A DNA stretch of 21,627 bases from BS750m-G4 sp964472195 (GCA_964472195.1 CAYYJH010000052.1:1-21627); one strand, 5' to 3'; counted from the stretch's first letter, positions 1 through 8,233 are shown. Notes: generated from the letters alone by a model not told the origin. Program-made: numbers and translations.

Positions 1-87
1 TTTGTTATATAATTTATTAATTATGTAAAATTGATTTTAATCATTCCATTTTGTTGACAAACTGCTGACAGATTTAAGATAAATCTA

Positions 88-651
88 TTAAAGCATTTCG
101 AGATGTTCGATAAGTATTTTAAAAGCGATGACTATTATAATAACTCCTCCAAGTATTTCAATCTTACTTTCAAATATATGACCGAATTTTTTACCGATAT
201 AGGCTCCTGATAAAGAAAGAACGAAGGTAATAAGTCCGATTATTAACACAGGAGTAAGAATTGAAATTTTCAGGAATGCAAAGCTAATCCCTACAGCGAA
301 AGCATCTATGCTTGTAACTACTGCGAGAAGAAAAAATACGTATAAATTAAATCTATTGGGGTGTTTTTCTTTTTTCTTAAACTGAAGCGCTTCGTATATC
401 ATTTTAATTCCTATCCCAACTAATAAAATAAATGCTATCCAGTGATCGATACCTGCAATGAAACTTTTGAGACCAATTCCCGACAACCAGCCGAGTACAG
501 GCATTATAGCCTGGAAAGCTCCGAAGAACAATGCTATTGTGAAGACGTTATTTACTTTTAGATCTTTAAGTGTGAATCCGCTTGCTACCGAAACAGCAAA
601 TGCATCCATTGCAAGTCCGACAGCTATTACAAGAATGTTAAGTGTTTCCAA
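88..651 (-). CDS. mntP: MntP-family manganese efflux pump
   Basis: This 187-aa protein is almost entirely hydrophobic, with about six membrane segments, matching the usual length and layout of the MntP (YebN) family that exports Mn2+ across the inner membrane. The two halves each carry the family's acidic signature: MDAFAVSVASG near residues 15-25 in the first helix and SIDAFAVGISFAF near 114-126. The aspartates in these repeats are the expected metal-binding residues. The ATG at 649-651 begins METLNILVIA, the normal N-terminus for the family. It stands alone and is separated from the upstream cytochrome gene by a terminator. No consensus yybP-ykoY manganese riboswitch was recognised upstream, although a strong hairpin lies at 779-844. 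The family assignment is firm; the metal specificity is inferred from the family. Confidence 0.9.
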   Translation of the reverse strand: METLNILVIAVGLAMDAFAVSVASGFTLKDLKVNNVFTIALFFGAFQAIMPVLGWLSGIGLKSFIAGIDHWIAFILLVGIGIKMIYEALQFKKKEKHPNRFNLYVFFLLAVVTSIDAFAVGISFAFLKISILTPVLIIGLITFVLSLSGAYIGKKFGHIFESKIEILGGVIIIVIAFKILIEHLEML

Positions 652-778
652 ATAATATATCCAATCGCTTCAGAAAATACGCAAATATATGAAATGAAAA
701 AATTTAATAATATGCAGTAATCTGAAAATCATTAATCGGCAGAAGAATAATAAGTAAAGAGAGGTATTTGCTGAAAGC

Positions 779-844
779 CTTACCCTCTGTCCCTTCCTTT
801 CAGTGATTATTCAGTATTAGGAAGGGACGTTAAAAATGGGTAAG
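779..844. other. Compound hairpin upstream of mntP
   Basis: A 10-bp perfect stem pairs 789-798 (GTCCCTTCCT) with 819-828 around a 20-nt loop. An outer 7-bp perfect stem pairs 779-785 (CTTACCC) with 838-844. The two stems are nested with a bulge on each side. It lies about 130-190 nt upstream of mntP, downstream of the neighbouring gene's terminator, so if transcribed it would probably be in the mntP leader. It does not show the GGGGAGTA signature of the yybP-ykoY Mn riboswitch. It could be a regulatory RNA, a terminator lacking a U-tract, or a palindromic repeat. Pairing is seen directly; function is unknown. Confidence 0.45.
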
Positions 845-916
845 AGTTTATCTTAATATTAATTAAAAAATCTGTTTCAACTTAAGAGGTTTTTTGTTTA
901 GCAGTTATCATGATAA

Positions 917-942
917 AAAGGCGTTCCGCAGGGAACGCCTTT
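917..942 (-). terminator. Intrinsic terminator of the 991-1839 cytochrome gene
   Basis: An 11-bp perfect stem (917-927 with 932-942, core GGCGTTCC/GGAACGCC) closes a 4-nt loop. Read on the minus strand it is followed by a T-run, and it begins about 50 nt after the stop codon of the gene at 991. On the plus strand the trailing T-run is weaker, so it may act mainly in the minus direction. Confidence 0.85.
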
Positions 943-990
943 ATTTGTAAGATAATTGATCAATAAATATCGATATGTACTATATCTTAA

Positions 991-1839
991 TTAATTTGGA
1001 AAAGCTGTTGTATCAGAAAGTGCTTTAAATAAGTCTTTTACTTGACTCAAAGTAACATTAAAATGAGCAGGCATAATTGACCCGGGGTGACCGTATTTTA
1101 CCTTCTGCTGCACTTCAAAAGGTTTTGTCCTTGCGTGTACGCCAAGAGTATGACCTTCAATGTTAATTGTCGTGCCATCAGGTCCGTGACATGTGCATTC
1201 GGTACTATAGTAGGTTGCTCCACTAGTTGCATTTCCATCTTTGCCTATATTTGAAAAACTTGCTGTACCGGTAGGATAGGTTCCGCTATAAACCGCATCA
1301 TATAACTGTGAGACATCAAAGATAGCATCTTTAAGATATTTCACAATGTTCCAAATCTGAGCATCTGTAAGAAGTTGACCTAGATTCGGCATTTTGTCGC
1401 CTTCAACAAAATTTGTATTAGGATCATATGTGTTTAGATCGTATGATATATCTCTTCTTCCAACACTTGTTTTAAGAGCATCGAATATTTCTTGGGGTGT
1501 TTTTGACTGAACCCATGTATATAGATTCATAGCTGCAACCCTTGGTCTAGATGTGCTAGGTGCTCTTCCGATGTAAGAACCATTTCTTCCTAAGTAATCC
1601 CAGGCGTGACATTGTTTGCATCTGAAGAAATTCGGATTTGCAGTAAACTTTGCAAGATTAGTGTCATTTTGGTTAAAACCAGCTTCTGTACTCCAAAAAA
1701 CATCATACGATACACCACCTAAAGAGAAATGTGAAGTATCATAAGGTGTAACCGTGTTTGTTGTAACTGTATCACTACTGCAACTCCAAACTAGGATAGT
1801 TAGCAATAATACAAAAAATACTGGATAAAATATTTTCAT
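991..1839 (-). CDS. Lipoprotein cytochrome c with a CXXCH and a CXCH site
   Basis: This is a 282-aa exported electron-transfer protein. The N-terminus is a lipoprotein-type signal ending in LVWSC (Cys20), so it is probably anchored to a membrane facing the periplasm. Domain 1 has a canonical heme site CKQCH at 74-78 followed by AWDYLG, with Met150 (KMPNLG) as the likely distal ligand. Domain 2 has Cys215-Thr-Cys217-His218, one residue short of the usual CXXCH, with Met256 (IMPAH) in the expected ligand position. So the second domain keeps a class-I cytochrome layout but a shortened heme-attachment motif. It is monocistronic, ends in a strong terminator, and is divergent from the stalked cytochrome at 2386. 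It could be a diheme carrier or a monoheme protein with a decayed second site; its electron partner is unknown. Confidence 0.8.
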   Translation of the reverse strand: MKIFYPVFFVLLLTILVWSCSSDTVTTNTVTPYDTSHFSLGGVSYDVFWSTEAGFNQNDTNLAKFTANPNFFRCKQCHAWDYLGRNGSYIGRAPSTSRPRVAAMNLYTWVQSKTPQEIFDALKTSVGRRDISYDLNTYDPNTNFVEGDKMPNLGQLLTDAQIWNIVKYLKDAIFDVSQLYDAVYSGTYPTGTASFSNIGKDGNATSGATYYSTECTCHGPDGTTINIEGHTLGVHARTKPFEVQQKVKYGHPGSIMPAHFNVTLSQVKDLFKALSDTTAFPN

Positions 1840-2385
1840 TATTTTGAATTTAATTAAGAAAAATGAATTGAGATTGAAAAAAGAAAGTTAGTTATTAATT
1901 TCTTTTTTTTGAAAATGTGATATTATTCTGTTTTTAAATTTATTCTTGTTCCAAATTACTATCAAATCTCTGAGAAATTTAATAATTGTATAGTTAAATT
2001 AATAGTTCTGACTTCTCTGCTATATCAATTCAATAATTATTCTTACCGTATATCTTATTAGCATACTAAATATTGTTTACTACACTACAATGTAATACAA
2101 TCTAATATTAAAAAAAATGCTATTTTAATATTTTTTAAAAATTAGTATTCAGGTTTGGGATTTATATGGAACTTAATCCTTTCCACTTAGTGGTGGATTA
2201 AAAGGTCGATCTCTATTCCCTGCATTGTTATTTGAGGAAGAGCGTAGGTAATTTATTTTTACATTTACAGTTCAATAATTTTTAATTACACTAATGAAAT
2301 TATTAAATGGTTTGAATTATTCAAGATTATTAAAAGTAAGACCACATTTAAATCTAATTATAAACTTAAACCGGAGAAATTGAAA
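1840..2385. promoter_or_regulatory. Divergent intergenic region between two cytochrome genes
   Basis: This region of about 545 nt separates two divergently transcribed cytochrome lipoprotein genes and must carry both promoters. No coding sequence stands out. It is very A+T-rich, with T- and A-tracts. A small hairpin is visible at 2173-2201 (TTAATCC pairing with GGATTAA, with an inner CCAC/GTGG). A near-palindromic stretch around 2071-2100 (ATTGT...ACAAT) could be an operator, but this is weak. Exact promoter elements could not be assigned. Confidence 0.4.
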
Positions 2386-3108
2386 ATGAAAGTTTACAAA
2401 ACAATTGCGGCACTTTTCCTATTTGTTTTTACAATCAGCTTTATCAGCTGTGGTGGCGGGGGAGATAAAGACAAAGTAGTTAAATACTATAAGAGTTCTA
2501 TAGAATTCTTCAAGAGTGATGATTTCAAAAGGAACATGCTTGATGAAGCCTACACGGAAAAGAAACAAAATGAAATTTTAAAAGAAAGTGGTTTCGAGTC
2601 TGAAGCGGATTTTGAAGAAGCGATAAAGCAGCTCGAGAATGATGAAGACCTAATTAAACTTGCGACTGAAATGGAAAAAGTAAAGGAAGACATTGTGCAA
2701 GAAGAAACGAATAAGATCAACGAAGAAAAGGAAAAAACCGCAGAATTGGAAAAAAAGAAAGAAGGTCTCGATACAGTAACTAACACTGAGGATAAAGATA
2801 TATCATCGGAAAAGGAAGAGGAAAAAACCGATAAAAAAGAGAAAGAAGAAGAAGATGTAACAGAATTAAATGGTAAAGAACTTTTGCAAAGTAACTGCAA
2901 TGCATGTCATAAATTTAATGGAAAACTAGTCGGTCCTCCTTACAACGAAGTAATTCCGAAATATAATGGTAATGTAAAAAAATTAGCAAAGTTTATCCTT
3001 AATCCTGCGAAAGTTGATCCGGAATATACTGCTGAAATGCCTGATCTTGGTTTAACAAAGAAACAAGCTGAGGCTATAGCTAAGTACTTATTTAAAAAAG
3101 TGCAATAG
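2386..3108 (+). CDS. Lipoprotein monoheme cytochrome c on a coiled-coil stalk
   Basis: This 240-aa exported protein has three parts. Residues 1-22 form a lipoprotein signal ending in FISC (Cys22). Residues about 30-160 are a highly charged Glu/Lys-rich segment expected to be coiled coil. Residues about 161-240 are a small class-I cytochrome c domain with CNACH at 171-175, a GPPY segment after it and Met218 (AEMPDLG) as distal ligand. The likely role is a membrane-tethered electron shuttle whose heme domain reaches across the periplasm. The ATG at 2386 is chosen over an in-frame TTG at 2380 because GGAG at 2373-2376 is well spaced only for the ATG. It is a single gene closed by a terminator at 3141. 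Which partners it connects is inference; the terminal oxidase or the nearby quinol complexes are candidates. Confidence 0.85.
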   Translation: MKVYKTIAALFLFVFTISFISCGGGGDKDKVVKYYKSSIEFFKSDDFKRNMLDEAYTEKKQNEILKESGFESEADFEEAIKQLENDEDLIKLATEMEKVKEDIVQEETNKINEEKEKTAELEKKKEGLDTVTNTEDKDISSEKEEEKTDKKEKEEEDVTELNGKELLQSNCNACHKFNGKLVGPPYNEVIPKYNGNVKKLAKFILNPAKVDPEYTAEMPDLGLTKKQAEAIAKYLFKKVQ

Positions 3109-3140
3109 CAGTAAACTTAGTTTATTTATTATTAAAATAC

Positions 3141-3173
3141 AAAGTGCGGTTAATTTAGCCGCACTTTTTTTTT
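3141..3173 (+). terminator. Intrinsic terminator after the stalked cytochrome gene
   Basis: A 9-bp perfect stem (AAAGTGCGG at 3141-3149 with CCGCACTTT at 3159-3167) is followed by a run of T residues to 3173. It begins about 33 nt after the stop codon. Confidence 0.9.
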
Positions 3174-3426
3174 AAAATATAATTTATGATTTATTTTCTT
3201 CAGTCAAACTTAACTTGTTTTATTGAGTAGTCATAAAAAGAATCCGCTATATCAATAAGACAAGCGGAGTTAAAGATGTTTTTAAATTTTGTACTTAAGA
3301 GTATCCGTTAACACAAGATCAGAGTTCAACAATTTTTGCAACACATTTTTTATCCTAAAATCTATTTGACCTTTTAGCGGATTTTGAGGGAATTTAAATT
3401 CCTGTCTAATGACATGATCGAATAGA

Positions 3427-3452
3427 GAAAAAACACGTGTACTTGTGTTTTC
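3427..3452 (-). terminator. Probable terminator of the Act/Qrc-like operon
   Basis: A 7-bp stem (AAAACAC at 3430-3436 with GTGTTTT at 3445-3451) closes an 8-nt loop. On the minus strand it runs into a short T-tract, about 37 nt after the last stop codon of the operon. It is A+T-rich and therefore weaker than the others in the window. Confidence 0.5.
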
Positions 3453-3488
3453 ATATCAATTTTCCTTAGAATCTTTTTTGAGTCGATG

Positions 3489-3731
3489 TTATTTTTTATG
3501 TAGACCGATAAATACATAAGTAAGCAGGCAGGCTAAAGTGAAAAAAATCGGAATTGCCACCAAGCTTATTCCTAGTGTAGCCCCGGGAGCGTCGTTGAGT
3601 TCCACAGAGAGAGTGAGGAGATTGATAATCCAAAAAGTAATCAGTATCACGAATATCCAAATTAATGATAGACTTATTACTTGTAAAATAAAAATTCCGT
3701 TAAGTTTTTTCTCATTCATATTATTAGTCAT
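3489..3731 (-). CDS. Small two-helix membrane protein, last gene of the Act/Qrc-like operon
   Basis: This 80-aa protein has two clear hydrophobic segments (about residues 12-37 and 52-75) joined by a short polar loop containing NDAPG. It ends in a basic tail (HKK). It starts 36 nt after the NrfD-type gene on the same strand and is followed by a terminator, so it is the last member of that operon. I do not recognise the family with confidence. The second half resembles the general pattern of small DUF485-like or complex-assembly membrane proteins, but this is weak. By position it may be an accessory subunit of the quinone-interacting complex, in place of the larger ActD/ActE/ActF proteins of complete alternative complex III operons. 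Confidence 0.65.
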   Translation of the reverse strand: MTNNMNEKKLNGIFILQVISLSLIWIFVILITFWIINLLTLSVELNDAPGATLGISLVAIPIFFTLACLLTYVFIGLHKK

Positions 3732-3767
3732 AGTAAAATTTTTATATAAAATTCCTAATCTTATTTT

Positions 3768-5111
3768 TCAATTTGCCCCTGTGTTTGTATCAGGCAAATA
3801 ATTGTGAATGCGTTCTGCAACTTCCTTTACACTTTTTGATCGTCCTTCCTCAATTTCCCAGATAGAAATGAGGGGAAAAAATTTAGAAAAAAACACAAAT
3901 CCAAGAATGAATACAGATATACCTCCAATGAAAAGAGCCCATTCGACAAGAGCCGGCATATAGATCCCTTGAGGAAGCGGTAAACTTGGATTAGCTAAAG
4001 ATGGAACAACAATTATCAATCGTTCCAGCCACATACCGATAACGACTGAGATTGAAGCCATAAGTATTCCAAAAATTGTTCTAAATTTTGGAATTCCTAA
4101 TATTATAATAGGAATTAAAAAGTTACACACGACCATTCCCCAGAAAAACACAGCAAAAGGTCCTGTTAATTTATAATAGATAATATGTAACTCATGCGGT
4201 TCGGCTCCGAATATTCCTGTAAGATATTCAGAAAAGGTAAAATAGAACCATAATAGGGACATTATTAGAAGTAGTGTACTCAGATATTTAAAATGAATTA
4301 ACTTTAAATATCTTTCAAAATGAAAAACTTTCCTGAATGCAATCATCACAATGAGCAGCGCAGCAATACCAGAAAAGATAGCTCCAACAACGAAATATGG
4401 TCCAAAAATTGTGCTGTGCCATCCGGGTTGAAGAGTCATCGAGAATATGTAAGAGATTACAGTATGGACTGAAATTGCTATCGGAATTACCATTACCATT
4501 AAAATACTTATTACTTTATTGAGGACCTTCTTCTGTTTTTCTGTTCCCTGCCAGCCCCAGGCAAGAAAAGTGTAAAACCGGGTTAATTTGCCACCCCTGT
4601 CCCGTAGTTTTGCAATATCGGGAATCATTGGAAGATATAGGTAAATAGTGCTCGCCGTAAAATAAGCGGTTATGCTAGTTACGTCCCATAAAAGAGGGGA
4701 TTGTAATCTACCGGAGGTTAATAGATTTAGCATTCTATCAGGTCTGCCGAGGTCTATGACAGGATGAAGGGCACCTATTGCTAATACAATTGCAGTAATC
4801 ACTTCAGCCATACGTGTAATCGGGCGCCGCCATTCGGCTTTTGAGAGTCTAAGTATCGCGGAGATTAGAGTACCTGCGTGACTAATACCAATAAAAAAAA
4901 CAAAATTAACAATATAGAAGCCCCATGTTACAGGTTGATTCATACCTGTTATACCAAGTCCATACCATACCTGAGTAATGTACATGTATAATGCCCAGAG
5001 ACATACAAGCAGTAGGATTCCGACAGTTATATAAAATCCTTTTCCGGTTTCATAAATCGGTTTATAAAGAATTTCGTCGGGGTTATAACCCGGATTATTT
5101 ACATTAGTCAT
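3768..5111 (-). CDS. NrfD/ActC/QrcD-type integral membrane subunit
   Basis: This 447-aa protein has about ten membrane helices and is the quinone-interacting membrane subunit of an Act/Qrc/Psr-type complex. The signatures are those of ActC and QrcD: WGFYIVNFVFFIGISHAGT (63-81), HPVIDLGRP (116-124), and PGWHSTIFGPYF with VVGAIFSG following it. Conserved polar and charged residues buried in these helices would form the quinol pocket and a possible proton path. The ATG overlaps the stop codon of the preceding iron-sulfur gene by one base (TAATG), so translation is coupled. The nearest family appears to be ActC/QrcD rather than classical NrfD, judged from motif recall rather than alignment. Whether it reduces or oxidises quinone cannot be decided from sequence. 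Confidence 0.88.
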   Translation of the reverse strand: MTNVNNPGYNPDEILYKPIYETGKGFYITVGILLLVCLWALYMYITQVWYGLGITGMNQPVTWGFYIVNFVFFIGISHAGTLISAILRLSKAEWRRPITRMAEVITAIVLAIGALHPVIDLGRPDRMLNLLTSGRLQSPLLWDVTSITAYFTASTIYLYLPMIPDIAKLRDRGGKLTRFYTFLAWGWQGTEKQKKVLNKVISILMVMVIPIAISVHTVISYIFSMTLQPGWHSTIFGPYFVVGAIFSGIAALLIVMIAFRKVFHFERYLKLIHFKYLSTLLLIMSLLWFYFTFSEYLTGIFGAEPHELHIIYYKLTGPFAVFFWGMVVCNFLIPIIILGIPKFRTIFGILMASISVVIGMWLERLIIVVPSLANPSLPLPQGIYMPALVEWALFIGGISVFILGFVFFSKFFPLISIWEIEEGRSKSVKEVAERIHNYLPDTNTGAN

Positions 5112-5797
5112 TAATATTCTTTACCTGATAAGTAAACTACTTTTGGTTCAACGCCTAAATCTGCCATCTCACGGAAAGCCCTCGAACTATTTGATAATTC
5201 ATTAACTTTACTCTTTTTATTATCTAGATCACCAAAAAAGATAGCATCAGCAGGACAACTCTCGGCGCAAGCCGGAATGTATTCTCCATCCAAAATATCC
5301 CGTTCTTCGATTGCTGCTTGTTCTTTGATTTTTATATGACGATGAGCGCAGAATGAACATTTTTCAACTACACCAACCATTCTTAAGGAAACATCAGGAT
5401 TAAAACATTCTTTAAACTCTTGTGGCCATTCTGGTTCATACCAGTTAAATATCTTAGCAGTATAAGGACATGCAGCCATACAATAACGGCAGCCGATACA
5501 TCGATGATATATCTGACCTACTAATCCTTCTTCGTTTATATAGGTTGCATGTACCGGGCACACTTTTACACAGGGTGGATTGTCACAATGGAAACATGGT
5601 TTGGGAATTCTTCGAACTCGGATATCCGGGTATTCACCTTCATAAGTTGTAATCATGTCCATCCAAAACATCACACGTCCACTATTTGCTTCGGTTGAAT
5701 CAGATATGGGGATGTTATTCTCAATTTTGCAAGCTGCCATACAGTCACCACAACCTGTGCATTTATCTAGATCTATAACCATTGCCCATTTTGACAT
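5111..5797 (-). CDS. Four-cluster ferredoxin-like electron-transfer subunit (ActB2/QrcC/PsrB type)
   Basis: This 228-aa cytoplasmic-type sequence, without its own signal peptide, carries sixteen cysteines arranged for four cubane clusters. The motifs in order are CTGCGDCMAAC (13-23), CFHCDNPPCVKVC (about 98-110), CIGCRYCMAAC (about 129-139), and a split site CSFCAHR with a later CAESCP. This is the standard layout of the PsrB/DmsB/QrcC subunit that wires a MopB catalytic-type subunit to an NrfD membrane subunit. All four sites have full Cys sets, so a [3Fe-4S] site is not obvious. It sits 15 nt downstream of the MopB gene and overlaps the NrfD gene by 1 nt. In alternative complex III this domain is often fused to the C-terminus of ActB; here it is separate. 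If the complex faces the periplasm, it is probably exported with the Tat-carrying MopB partner. Confidence 0.9.
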   Translation of the reverse strand: MSKWAMVIDLDKCTGCGDCMAACKIENNIPISDSTEANSGRVMFWMDMITTYEGEYPDIRVRRIPKPCFHCDNPPCVKVCPVHATYINEEGLVGQIYHRCIGCRYCMAACPYTAKIFNWYEPEWPQEFKECFNPDVSLRMVGVVEKCSFCAHRHIKIKEQAAIEERDILDGEYIPACAESCPADAIFFGDLDNKKSKVNELSNSSRAFREMADLGVEPKVVYLSGKEY

Positions 5798-5812
5798 ATC
5801 TATTTTTCTAAT

Positions 5813-8233
5813 TTACTTTGCAAGGGAAATTTTTACTTTGGTAGCCTGTAAGGCCGGTTTACCACTTATTGTGTCATGAAAATTTCTCATTATTGAATTT
5901 GGATTTACTCCATGTCCATTTGCATATCTGCCATAGGATGTATGTCCCAAACCAAATGGGATAGCAATAACAGACGGTATTATTCCGGGAGTTATTTTTG
6001 CCTGTGTTTTTAATGAGCCGATTGACGACTCTACCCAAATCATATCACCATCGGATACTCCATACTCTTTTGCTGTTTGAGGGGATATTTCAGCCCAGGA
6101 TCGCCAATACATACGCACTGTATAACCAAACATTTCCTGTAAAATTGGTAAATTAGCACTTGCACCGTCTCTATTGGTCAGTAACTGGAATGTAATTAAA
6201 CTTAAATTAAAACCGGATTCCGACGGCACATTTTCATGGTGCGGAAGATAGAGTTGGTCTTTTCTTACGTTTTCATTTTCGTTTTGAATAATGTTTATAC
6301 TTTCTTTTAATATTTGTGAATAAAATTCAAATTTTCCTGAAGGTGTCTTAAAAATATTGGATATGGTATTACTATTCTTAACTGGATTCAACCATCCGCC
6401 ACGTTCAACAAATAACTTCCAAAATTCTTCAAAAGATGAATATCGGCTAACATGATGCCACCCTCTTTCAAGCACATAATCCAGCCAGAAACCTCTAACT
6501 CTTTCTGTTACAATTGATCCGTATCCAGAATGATAAACGTTATTCATTTTAGATTTTACAATATCGAAGGAATCATTAAAGGGAAACGAATCAGAAACAC
6601 TTCCACCCAGTTTTTTTGAAATGTCTATAAGAACATCTGCTGTATTACGTGTATCATGAATAGCTTTTATTACAGGCTGCTGAATACCAATATGAGAAAA
6701 TCCTACTGTTGGAATGTTGTAACTTAAGTCCCATTTCTCCATGAATGTATGATCGGGTAATATTAAATCTGCAAAAATGTTACTTTCGTTAATAAACGAA
6801 TCAAAACTAATAACTAAAGGAATTTTGCTTAGGGCATCAATTAATTCGTGATGGTTAAGTGCTCTGAAAACGGGATTACCTTTATTGATAAATAGGATTT
6901 CTAGATTATAAGGCTGATTTGAAAGTATATTTTTAACAAATGTATCAATAGAAAAATTTTCCATTGGAAATGCACTACTCCGACTATAAGCAAGTTTCGG
7001 TTTTTTGTTTCCTTCAACGGCAAGGGAATCTTCAATTATTTCCGGTAATTTTCCAAAAGGAGGATCATCAATATAGAATAGGCCTCCCTCTTTTTCAAAA
7101 TTCCCAAGCAATGCATTTAAACTAAAGATCGCTAATTGAGAAAAGGTTCCGTTAGTGTTATCTGTGGCAGCTTGATCTCCAATTACGATTGAAGGTAAAT
7201 TATTTCCAAGTTCTCTTGCAATATTGTATATTTCTTTAGTTGGTACAGAAGTTATATTTGATACTTTTTCTGGATAATAATCAGTCAAGACATGATTCTT
7301 AAAACCCAGATATTTTTCTCCTGTATTATCAATCCAGTCTTCAAATCCAAATGTATGTTGTTGAATGAATTCCTTATCAAATAGTTCTTCCCTGATAAGA
7401 ACATTGGCTATTCCGAGAGCAAGGGCTCCATAAGTACCTGGTTGAATTGGTATCCATTTATCGGCATTCGCAGATGTCAAGCTCATTCTTGAGTCAGCAG
7501 AAATAAATCTAACCTGTTTTTCCCTGGTTGCTTCTCTCAGTTTACTATATATTTTAGTGTAATAGACTGGCGTATAGCCTTCTTCAAGAAAATTTGCTCC
7601 GAGACTTACTATGGTTTTTGTGTTTAATATATCATATGAAGGTATTTGATTACGTCCGTTCATCAACATGAAAGGGATACTATTATTTTCGAATGATGAC
7701 CAACGGTAATAGTTATTTGATCCGTAGGCTCTCATGAACCGACTTGTAATCTCTTTCAATACACCGTTCTCATTATAACCCAGGAAGGCAACTTTATGGG
7801 AGTTTCCAGCATCCCGTAATTGTCTCAGTTTATTTACTATAAGATTTATACTATCATTCCAGCTTATATTTTCCCATTTCCCTATGCCTGGAATACCTAT
7901 CCTTCTAAGCGGTCCTTTTATTCTGTCTGGATTGAAGAGATGCTCAATTGCACCTCTTCCCAGAGGACACATTCCACCCTGGTTTATAGGGTAGTATGGA
8001 TTCCCTTTTACAAAGACAGGGATTTCATTGATCAGCCTGACAGCAATTCCGCAACCACCCGGGCAGAGACCGCAAATAGTGTTTTTCCAGGACTCGATTC
8101 TCAATCCGTTTTTTAAGTTCGCTATTACTTCATCAGGAACTTCTAAGAGCTGGTTTAAACCATAACCGCCGATAGCTATTGCTCCGGTAACACCACCAAT
8201 AAGTTTTACAAATTCTCTTCGAGTTATTTCCAC
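5813..8233 (-). CDS. MopB-superfamily subunit of Act/Qrc-like complex, Tat signal
   Basis: This 806-aa protein belongs to the molybdopterin oxidoreductase superfamily. It starts with a Tat motif (TRREFVK, residues 4-10) and a hydrophobic stretch, so it is exported folded. An N-terminal [4Fe-4S] site is formed by Cys54, Cys57, Cys61 and Cys89. The central domains follow, and the C-terminal dinucleotide-binding domain includes GHTSYGRYANGHGVNP, a segment typical of ActB and QrcB. In the region where PsrA/PhsA enzymes supply a Cys ligand to molybdenum (about 176-186) I see WSSFENNSIPF with no Cys, Sec or obvious Asp ligand. That suits the Act/Qrc branch, whose members lack a metal cofactor and act in structure and electron transfer. 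The start is GTG, with no better in-frame ATG. It lies 36 nt after the pentaheme gene in the operon. A catalytic Psr-like role is less likely but not excluded. Confidence 0.85.
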   Translation of the reverse strand: MEITRREFVKLIGGVTGAIAIGGYGLNQLLEVPDEVIANLKNGLRIESWKNTICGLCPGGCGIAVRLINEIPVFVKGNPYYPINQGGMCPLGRGAIEHLFNPDRIKGPLRRIGIPGIGKWENISWNDSINLIVNKLRQLRDAGNSHKVAFLGYNENGVLKEITSRFMRAYGSNNYYRWSSFENNSIPFMLMNGRNQIPSYDILNTKTIVSLGANFLEEGYTPVYYTKIYSKLREATREKQVRFISADSRMSLTSANADKWIPIQPGTYGALALGIANVLIREELFDKEFIQQHTFGFEDWIDNTGEKYLGFKNHVLTDYYPEKVSNITSVPTKEIYNIARELGNNLPSIVIGDQAATDNTNGTFSQLAIFSLNALLGNFEKEGGLFYIDDPPFGKLPEIIEDSLAVEGNKKPKLAYSRSSAFPMENFSIDTFVKNILSNQPYNLEILFINKGNPVFRALNHHELIDALSKIPLVISFDSFINESNIFADLILPDHTFMEKWDLSYNIPTVGFSHIGIQQPVIKAIHDTRNTADVLIDISKKLGGSVSDSFPFNDSFDIVKSKMNNVYHSGYGSIVTERVRGFWLDYVLERGWHHVSRYSSFEEFWKLFVERGGWLNPVKNSNTISNIFKTPSGKFEFYSQILKESINIIQNENENVRKDQLYLPHHENVPSESGFNLSLITFQLLTNRDGASANLPILQEMFGYTVRMYWRSWAEISPQTAKEYGVSDGDMIWVESSIGSLKTQAKITPGIIPSVIAIPFGLGHTSYGRYANGHGVNPNSIMRNFHDTISGKPALQATKVKISLAK

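Larger units (their letters stand above)
652..990. other. Intergenic region with two hairpins
   Basis: No convincing gene is seen here. The stretch holds the terminator of the 991-1839 gene (917-942) and a separate long hairpin (779-844) that would lie in the leader of mntP. The remainder is A+T-rich sequence. Confidence 0.7.
3109..3488. other. Convergent intergenic region
   Basis: This stretch lies between two convergent transcription units. It holds the terminator of the 2386-3108 gene (3141-3173) and a weaker minus-strand terminator for the Act/Qrc-like operon (3427-3452). The motif AATCCGCTA at 3241-3249 recurs inverted at 3375-3383, with a small internal hairpin TCCGCT/AGCGGA at 3243-3268. 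A minus-strand frame of about 50 codons stays open from about 3430 to a stop at 3282-3284, but it has no start codon and no recognisable similarity, so it is not called as a gene. Confidence 0.6.

Noticed and set aside
652..850. Possible yybP-ykoY manganese riboswitch before mntP
   Set aside because: Only a hairpin is visible; the conserved GGGGAGTA loop and its partner loop were not found on the minus strand.
2550..2900. Ser/Phe-rich open frame on the minus strand opposite the stalked cytochrome
   Set aside because: It is the antisense shadow of the Glu/Lys-rich coiled-coil segment; the sense frame has a signal, lipobox and heme site.
3282..3430. Minus-strand frame of about 50 codons open between convergent genes
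   Set aside because: No start codon, overlaps the probable terminator, no recognisable similarity; such lengths arise by chance in this composition.
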